Shown here one piece after another: positions 58,725 through 64,000 of a stretch of 64,000 nucleotides of DNA. The DNA is from Isoalcanivorax indicus (lineage in GTDB: Bacteria > Pseudomonadota > Gammaproteobacteria > Pseudomonadales > Alcanivoracaceae): NCBI RefSeq assembly GCF_003259185.1, contig NZ_QGMP01000001.1, forward strand, positions 1,860,001-1,924,000. Reading direction: 5' to 3'. The position numbers were made by a program, and so were the translations under genes. The stretch's first letter is position 1. Each line of letters starts with the position of its first letter. The notes under the pieces were generated by a model. The model made no database searches. It saw only the letters and a list, made by a program, of their open reading frames with translations, and had not been told where the DNA came from.

Positions 58725-59900
58725 ATGACAGGCACCCCCACATCCACGCCCACGCCCCGCAGCGGTCCGCTTTCCGGCCTGCGTATCATCGAGCTTTCCG
58801 GCATCGGCCCCGGGCCCTTCTGCGGCATGATGCTGGCCGACATGGGCGCCGAGGTGATTCGCGTGGACCGCCCGGGCGGCAACCCGGTGGCGGAAACCGG
58901 CCATCAGGTGCTGTTTCGCAATCGCCGCAGCATCAGCCTGAACCTCAAGCACCCGGACGGTGTGGCCGCCCTGCTGACGCTGTGCGAAAGCGCCGACGGC
59001 CTGTTCGAGGGCTACCGCCCCGGCGTGACCGAGCGCCTGGGTATCGGCCCGCAGGACTGCATGGCCCGCAACCCGAAACTGGTCTATGGCCGCATGACCG
59101 GCTGGGGCCAGGACGGCCCACTGGCCCAGGCTGCGGGCCACGACATCAACTACATTGCGCTCTCCGGTGCCCTGCATGCCATGGGGCGGCGCGGTGACAA
59201 GCCACTGCCGCCGCTGAATCTGGTGGGCGACTTTGGCGGCGGCGGCATGATGCTCGCCTTCGGCATGGTCTGCGCGCTGCTGGAAACCGGGCGCAGCGGC
59301 CAGGGACAGGTGATCGACGCCGCCATGACCGAAGGTGCCGCCGCCTTGATGGCGATGTTTTACGGCCTCAACGGCCAGGGCCAATTCAGCAACGGCCGGG
59401 GCGGCCATATGCTGGATACCGGCGCCCATTTCTACGAGGTCTACGAAACCGCCGACGGCGGCTACATTTCCGTCGGCAGCATCGAGCCGCAGTTCTACGC
59501 CCTGTTGAGCGAAAAAGCCGGGCTGGACAGCGACACCTTCGGCGTGCAGATGGACCCGGCCCGCTGGCCGTCGCAGAAGGCACAGCTCGCCGCCCTGTTC
59601 CGCCAGCGCAGCCGCGATGAATGGTGCGCCCTGATGGAAGGCACCGACATCTGCTTTGCCCCCGTACTGGATCTGAACGAAGCACCGCACCATCCGCATC
59701 ACCGCGCCCGGGGCAGCTTCGTCGAGGTCGCCGGTATCACCCAGCATGCCCCGACCCCGCGTTTTTCGCGTACCGCTGCCGCCACACCGGACGCCGCACG
59801 CCCCCCCGGCACGGACACCCGCGCCGTGCTGCGTGAGGCGGGCTTCGACGACACCCGCATCGAACACCTGCTGCAAAGCGGCGCCGCCACGCAACTCTGA
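58725..59900 (+). CDS. CaiB/BaiF family CoA enzyme, alpha-methylacyl-CoA racemase-like (second copy)
   Basis: Family III CoA-transferase/racemase of 391 residues. It has [37 protein letters not shown] at the N-terminus, [12 protein letters not shown] with the racemase histidine, and [16 protein letters not shown], all as in mycobacterial MCR and human AMACR. AMACR-type assignment is firmer than for the copy at 45432. AAGGAG precedes the ATG. It lies upstream of the AbfD-like gene on the same strand and may act with it on acyl-CoA substrates; the 188-base gap makes co-transcription uncertain. Confidence 0.87.
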   Translation: MTGTPTSTPTPRSGPLSGLRIIELSGIGPGPFCGMMLADMGAEVIRVDRPGGNPVAETGHQVLFRNRRSISLNLKHPDGVAALLTLCESADGLFEGYRPGVTERLGIGPQDCMARNPKLVYGRMTGWGQDGPLAQAAGHDINYIALSGALHAMGRRGDKPLPPLNLVGDFGGGGMMLAFGMVCALLETGRSGQGQVIDAAMTEGAAALMAMFYGLNGQGQFSNGRGGHMLDTGAHFYEVYETADGGYISVGSIEPQFYALLSEKAGLDSDTFGVQMDPARWPSQKAQLAALFRQRSRDEWCALMEGTDICFAPVLDLNEAPHHPHHRARGSFVEVAGITQHAPTPRFSRTAAATPDAARPPGTDTRAVLREAGFDDTRIEHLLQSGAATQL

Positions 59901-60088
59901 GCATCGGGGGGGCGACGCCCGGCGTGGCCCTCCTGGCGCGGCCTTCTGACGCGCTTTCCTGACGTTAGTGTCCAGCCGAGCTGTACACCCCTGTCATTGC
60001 CTTTCGCGCGCGGCGCCCTACCATGGTATGACCCGAGAGTCACAAGCGAAGTCATAACCCGACATCAGCCCGCGCGCAGGAGAGAGCG

Positions 60089-61600
60089 ATGAACGCCGTG
60101 CCACCGATCAAGGACCGCAAACAGGAAAGCGCCGAGGAACGCTGGGCGCGCTTCCCCGTCATCACCACCGGCGAGGAATACCTGGCCAGCCTGCGCAATC
60201 GCGGTACCGACCTGTATCTGTTCGGCGAGCGCATTGAAGAACCGGCAGATCACCCGATCATCAAGCCGTCCATCAATGCCCTGCGCGCCAGCTACGATCT
60301 GGCCATCGAAGACCCGGATCTGGCCACCGCCTGGTCGCCGCTGATCGACGCCCGCGTGAACCGCTTCCTGCATATCGTGGAATCGCCCGACGACCTGGTG
60401 ATGAAAAACCGCATGCAGCGCCGCATGGGTCAGATCACCGGCACCTGCTTCCAGCGCTGCACCGGGCTGGACACCATTTCCGTACTGCATTCGATCACCT
60501 ACGAGATCGACGAAAAACACGGCACCGAGTACCACCAGCGTTACCTGCGCTTCCTGAAGGAAGCCCAGCGCAAGAACATCCTGATCGCCGCCGGCATGAC
60601 CGACCCGAAAGGCGATCGCTCCAAGCGCCCCCACGAGCAGGCCGACCCGGACATGTTCATGCACGTGTCCGGCCGCAATGACAAAGGCATCTTCGTACGC
60701 GGCGCCAAGGCACACATGACCGGCGGCTGGAACCAGCACTGGATCTGCGTGATGCCGACCATGAACCTCACCGAAGAAGACAAGAACTATGCCGTGGTCG
60801 GCATGATCCCCGGCGACGCCGAGGGCATCACCTATATCTATGGCCGCCAGTCCTGCGATACCCGCGCCATGGAAGAAGGCAATATCGACCAGGGCAACGC
60901 CGAATACGGCGGTCAGGAAGTGCTGGTGTATTTCGACGATGTGTTCATTCCCTGGGAACACGTGCTGATGGATGGCGAGTACGAATTCGCCCAGGACATG
61001 GTGGCGCGTTTTACCGCGTATCACCGCGCGTCTTACGTGTGCAAGACCGGCCTGGGTGATGTCCTGGTCGGCGCTGCGGCGTCCATCGCCGAGTACAATG
61101 GCCTCGACAAGGTCAGCCACATTCGCGACAAGCTGGTGGAAATGGTGCACCTCAACGAAACCATTTTCTCTTCCGGTATTGCCAGCTCCCACGAAGCAAA
61201 AAAACTGCCCAGCGGCATCTTCATGAACGACGCCATGCTGAGCAATGTGTGCAAGCACAATGTCACCCGCTTCCCCTATGAAATCTCCCGCCTGGCCCAG
61301 GATCTGGCCGGCGGCCTGATGGTCACCATGCCCAGCGAACAGGACATGAATTCCGAGGAAGTGGGCGGCATCATCAAGAAGTTTCTGAAAGGGCGTGACG
61401 ATATTGCCGTGGAAGACCGGGTGCGCATCCTGCGCCTGATCGAGAACATGACCCTGGGACGTAACGCCGTCGGCTACCTGACCGAATCCATGCACGGTGC
61501 CGGCAGCCCGCAGGCGCAGCGCATCCAGATCCTGCGCGGCATGAACGTCGAAGACAAGAAGTGGCATGCGCGCAAACTGGCCGGGGTGAAACAGGCCTGA
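60089..61600 (+). CDS. 4-hydroxybutyryl-CoA dehydratase/vinylacetyl-CoA isomerase-like protein (HpaB family)
   Basis: Flavoprotein of 503 residues in the HpaB/AbfD superfamily. Cys residues C120 and C124 (GTCFQRCTG) and H312 with C318 (YHRASYVCKTG) match in order the four [4Fe-4S] ligands of AbfD, with the His-to-Cys gap one residue shorter than I recall for the clostridial enzyme. The GGWNQHWICVMPT and WEHVLMDGEYEFAQDM stretches are shared with the family. AbfD dehydrates 4-hydroxybutyryl-CoA to crotonyl-CoA; simple HpaB oxygenases lack these cysteines. GCAGGAGAG precedes the ATG. Substrate is inference. Confidence 0.78.
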   Translation: MNAVPPIKDRKQESAEERWARFPVITTGEEYLASLRNRGTDLYLFGERIEEPADHPIIKPSINALRASYDLAIEDPDLATAWSPLIDARVNRFLHIVESPDDLVMKNRMQRRMGQITGTCFQRCTGLDTISVLHSITYEIDEKHGTEYHQRYLRFLKEAQRKNILIAAGMTDPKGDRSKRPHEQADPDMFMHVSGRNDKGIFVRGAKAHMTGGWNQHWICVMPTMNLTEEDKNYAVVGMIPGDAEGITYIYGRQSCDTRAMEEGNIDQGNAEYGGQEVLVYFDDVFIPWEHVLMDGEYEFAQDMVARFTAYHRASYVCKTGLGDVLVGAAASIAEYNGLDKVSHIRDKLVEMVHLNETIFSSGIASSHEAKKLPSGIFMNDAMLSNVCKHNVTRFPYEISRLAQDLAGGLMVTMPSEQDMNSEEVGGIIKKFLKGRDDIAVEDRVRILRLIENMTLGRNAVGYLTESMHGAGSPQAQRIQILRGMNVEDKKWHARKLAGVKQA

Positions 61601-61617
61601 CCTGAACAGGCCTGATT

Positions 61618-61672
61618 GACGGTACTGGCGCGGCGTTCTGATCCCGGATTATGATCAAAACGCCAGACCGTC
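61618..61672. repeat. Long imperfect inverted repeat
   Basis: Outer stem GACGGT(A)CTGGCG / CGCCAGACCGTC (61618-61630 and 61661-61672) and inner stem TTCTGATC / GATCAAAA (61636-61643 and 61653-61660). Located between the AbfD-like gene and the downstream lipoprotein. No T run follows, so it is not a standard terminator. Confidence 0.7.
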
Positions 61673-61739
61673 CCGGCGAACCTCAGCGCCCCCGGATGTG
61701 CGCGGCATTATCCTGAACGCCATATCCGGAGGGCTCTCC

Positions 61740-62105
61740 ATGCGCCTTGTCATATTGCTTGCCACACTGGCGCTCACCGCCTGTGCAACCCCCTTGCCCA
61801 ATACCTACGAAAACGTCGAGTTCTTTATCACCAGTCAGTCCCGCGAACCCGTGATGGTGGAATTCTATTCCCAGCATCGCAATGCCGCCTGGCCCGGCGG
61901 CGGCAAGGCCTATGTGGTGCGTGACTACGAAGAGCACCGCTTCGCCCTGCACTGCCGCAGCACCGAGCAAATCTGCTACGGCGCCTGGGTGGAACATCGC
62001 CCCAACGAATACTGGGGCGTCGGTATGGACGACGCCCATTGGTGTGACAAATGCTGCATGACCTGCAGTGAAGGCAACCGCGCTCGCTTTACCCTGCATG
62101 ACTGA
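61740..62105 (+). CDS. Small cysteine-rich lipoprotein
   Basis: Lipoprotein of 121 residues; the ATG at 61740 follows GGAGG. The lipobox LTAC gives C15. The mature part has a beta-rich look (ENVEFFITSQSREPVMVEFYSQH...) and six further cysteines, four in a tight group near the C-terminus (WCDKCCMTCSEG; C102, C105, C106, C109), plus C72 and C79. The cluster could form disulfides or bind a metal in the envelope. Family not recognised. Confidence 0.72.
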   Translation: MRLVILLATLALTACATPLPNTYENVEFFITSQSREPVMVEFYSQHRNAAWPGGGKAYVVRDYEEHRFALHCRSTEQICYGAWVEHRPNEYWGVGMDDAHWCDKCCMTCSEGNRARFTLHD

Positions 62106-62123
62106 CCGCGCCGAGGTCAGCCG

Positions 62124-63836
62124 TCAGTCACAGCCGGCCAACAGGCCATCGCAGGTCTGACGGCGACCCGCGCGATCCGTAAAGTCACGAGCGCTGGCGT
62201 GATAAAAACTCCAGCGCTCCGACCAGTCCTCATCGGCCAGCAGCCGGGCATCTGCATCATCAAAACCCGGCTCCCCCGGCTGCTTCAGATAGCGATCAAA
62301 CCAGGCCAGCGTATAGTGCTGCGCCATCGGCAAGCCCCACCCGCCCACGCAACGTCCCTGCTCGATGCGCGGGCACCAGGAGGTCGTGGGAAAGCTCGGC
62401 AACAAGGACCACTCGTAATGCGAACTGCCCCGAATGGTGAAGCCGAAGGCGGGCACCTCCGCCGCCTGCCAGGCATCGAACCAGCCCAGGCGCGCACGCG
62501 GCTCAGGTGGCGAGCTGAACGGCACTGGCGTCAGACCGTATTCGGAATCCTGGCTCATCATCGGCACCCGGGGCACAAACACCGGCCGCTCGACATCGCC
62601 CCCCAACAGACCGAAGACCAGGCTGAGCGGGCTGCCACCGCCGCCACCCTCGGCAGGCACGCTGGCCGGCGGCGTCGCCGCACCGTCCCAGGCCACGGCC
62701 ACTTTCACCGGGTTCTCCACGTCGAGCTGGCCGTCCCAGGGATCAGCACCGACCCCGCCCAGCCCCTGCACCACCGACACCCCGGTACCGCCCAGTGAAT
62801 GCCCGGCAATGCCCAGACGCTCGGCGTCGATATGATCGTGATAAGGGTTGAAGGCGGTCACCGGCGTAGGCCAGGTCCCCGCGCAGGTGTCGTTATGCGG
62901 ATACGGTTGCTCCGGCGCGGAGCGGAAGAAGTCGATGGCGTCCACCAGCCCTTCCCAGAACACCGCCGGATTGAAGTTGCTGCCCTGGACACCCTGCGGC
63001 GTGGTCAGATCAGAACGGCCCTGACCGCGCGGATCAAAGGTCAGCACCACATAGCCATTCTCCACCAGCATCTGCGCCGCCCACCAGTAGAGCGTCTCCG
63101 GTGCCTGCACCGAACCGTTCTGGATCACCACACCCGGCAGCGTGGCGCCCGCCGGGGTATTCAGCGGACGCCAGACCCGACCGGACAGCCGCGCACATTC
63201 CCGGTCGTAGAACACCACCGGCTCTACCGTGCCAACACTGCCGTAGAAGCTGTCCACACCCGGATAGCGGAACGGGTCCCCGGCGCACTGTGCTGCCCAA
63301 CTGGTGCACAGCGGCGTCACCGGCGTATTGCCGAGCAGGCCGATGGCCGCCATGGGGTCGTTCTGCAGGGCCTCGGCGGTGTCCGTCACCGTATCCTGCA
63401 CCAGCGTCAGCAGCGCCTGCGGGTCCGTCAGGTTATTGACGATCCCCCCCAGCAAGCCCGTGATGCCGCCCAGCAGCCAGGTGTTATCCGCCGCCGCGCG
63501 CTCGGTAAAGCTGGCCGCATTGGCCAGGCTCTGGCTGGTCCAGCGCAGCATAAAGGCCGGGCTGGTGACCTGCTCCACGGGTGCTTCCAGCACGCGTGCA
63601 TAATTCTCCGCCTCGCGGGCGTACCACTCGGGCGACGGGAAGGCCGGGCCCTGCGCCTGCGCCGCATCATCATCGGCTATCGGGTCATCATGTCCGGGCG
63701 CGTCTTGCTCCGGCGCATCGGTACGCGGGCCGCCGTCATCCGGGGCCGCAGACAGGTTGTCGCTGCTGCTGCCACCGCAGGCGGACAACAGAAACAGAGT
63801 GAGCGTGGCGACGCCCAGCGTGGACAGGTAGCGCAT
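62124..63836 (-). CDS. Large lipoprotein alpha/beta hydrolase
   Basis: Lipoprotein of 570 residues: lipobox LLSAC (C20), a Gly/Ser and Asp/Pro-rich linker (about 21-65), a helical domain (about 70-165), then an alpha/beta hydrolase domain with the strand LTFDPRGQGRSD, the nucleophile elbow GHSLGGTG and a late histidine region (SSHYEWSLLPSFP) that may complete the triad. Several cysteines probably form disulfides. Outer-membrane or secreted ester hydrolase; resembles polyester/lipase-like dienelactone hydrolase-fold proteins. Substrate unknown. Confidence 0.8.
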   Translation of the reverse strand: MRYLSTLGVATLTLFLLSACGGSSSDNLSAAPDDGGPRTDAPEQDAPGHDDPIADDDAAQAQGPAFPSPEWYAREAENYARVLEAPVEQVTSPAFMLRWTSQSLANAASFTERAAADNTWLLGGITGLLGGIVNNLTDPQALLTLVQDTVTDTAEALQNDPMAAIGLLGNTPVTPLCTSWAAQCAGDPFRYPGVDSFYGSVGTVEPVVFYDRECARLSGRVWRPLNTPAGATLPGVVIQNGSVQAPETLYWWAAQMLVENGYVVLTFDPRGQGRSDLTTPQGVQGSNFNPAVFWEGLVDAIDFFRSAPEQPYPHNDTCAGTWPTPVTAFNPYHDHIDAERLGIAGHSLGGTGVSVVQGLGGVGADPWDGQLDVENPVKVAVAWDGAATPPASVPAEGGGGGSPLSLVFGLLGGDVERPVFVPRVPMMSQDSEYGLTPVPFSSPPEPRARLGWFDAWQAAEVPAFGFTIRGSSHYEWSLLPSFPTTSWCPRIEQGRCVGGWGLPMAQHYTLAWFDRYLKQPGEPGFDDADARLLADEDWSERWSFYHASARDFTDRAGRRQTCDGLLAGCD

Positions 63837-63949
63837 AATCTCGATCCGGTTGTTGTTTTAAATCGAGTATCCGCGCCCTGCCACCAGGCTCAATTACCCT
63901 GCGTTGGCTTTATGTTGGTGATTGGTACGCCCGTGCGCCCTCACGGCTA

Positions 63950-63978
63950 TTGATGCCAGTGGCCCGCGCGATTAAACT
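63950..63978 (+). promoter_or_regulatory. Candidate promoter for the tRNA at the window edge
   Basis: TTGATG (4 of 6), 17-base spacer, TAAACT (4 of 6), followed by a C+G-rich stretch. The predicted start is near 63985, just before the tRNA-like sequence. Confidence 0.45.
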
Positions 63979-63988
63979 CTCGCGCTTC

Positions 63989-64000
63989 GCCGGTGTAGCT
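63989..64000 (+). tRNA. First 12 bases of a probable tRNA (cut by window edge)
   Basis: GCCGGTGTAGCT reads as a seven-base acceptor strand, then U8, A9 and the start of the D stem GCU(C). The order fits a tRNA 5' end such as some threonine or other tRNAs, but the anticodon is outside the window, so identity is unknown. The promoter-like sequence just upstream supports it. Confidence 0.5.

Overview
This 64-kb window is a high-G+C chromosomal segment from a free-living gammaproteobacterium. Gene content and order (sdhCDAB-sucAB-lpd next to divergent gltA; a yciB/yciI/rnm/yciO/trpS/scpAB/rluB block; divergent tesA/ybbA/ybbP; an HpaB/AbfD-family enzyme and CaiB-type CoA enzymes) resemble Alcanivorax-like marine, lipid- or alkane-using bacteria. 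That placement is inference; there is no rRNA or marker phylogeny here. Genes are densely packed, and I see no insertion sequence, prophage, integron or CRISPR array.

Left end (1-9.9 kb): the TCA-cycle core. On the minus strand, reading right to left, are sdhC-sdhD-sdhA-sdhB, a clear terminator, then sucA-sucB-lpd (lpd cut by the window edge). Citrate synthase gltA is divergent. At 10-14 kb come a 3-hydroxyisobutyrate-type dehydrogenase, the glutathione-dependent formaldehyde pathway (frmA-fghA) and an APH/ACAD10-type phosphotransferase. At 14.1-15.9 kb a tRNA-Ala/tRNA-Glu pair with its own near-consensus promoter follows gltX. At 16-19.1 kb are a DUF4399 lipoprotein, dusA, transaldolase and a TerB-like protein.

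The most distinctive region is 19.1-22.4 kb. A minus-strand operon encodes a secreted peptide with five tandem EGKCG units (bufferin/oxazolin-type RiPP precursor), a DUF692/MNIO oxidative modification enzyme, its DUF2063 partner and, translationally coupled as fourth gene, an MlaA/VacJ homologue that lacks a clear lipobox and ends in an Asp/Trp tail. Just upstream, on the same strand but behind its own terminator, is a secreted acidic 67-aa peptide that also ends in Trp.

The middle (22.4-45.4 kb) is mostly housekeeping: a KAS III paralogue, hrpA, an M61 peptidase, a lipase, a yqjD/yqjE/yqjK-like membrane operon, a MoxR-VWA pair, rsmE, an OmpA-family protein, the rnm-yciO-trpS-scpA-scpB-rluB cluster, yciB-yciI, and an SH3 membrane protein behind a consensus CRP-type site. 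The right end (45.4-64 kb) carries two CaiB/AMACR-like enzymes, a PlsC-type acyltransferase, a secreted metallopeptidase, a DUF349 protein, tesA/ybbA/ybbP, a neutral-ceramidase homologue with an altered nucleophile motif, several lipoproteins, an AbfD-like enzyme, a large lipoprotein hydrolase, and the first bases of a tRNA at the very edge.
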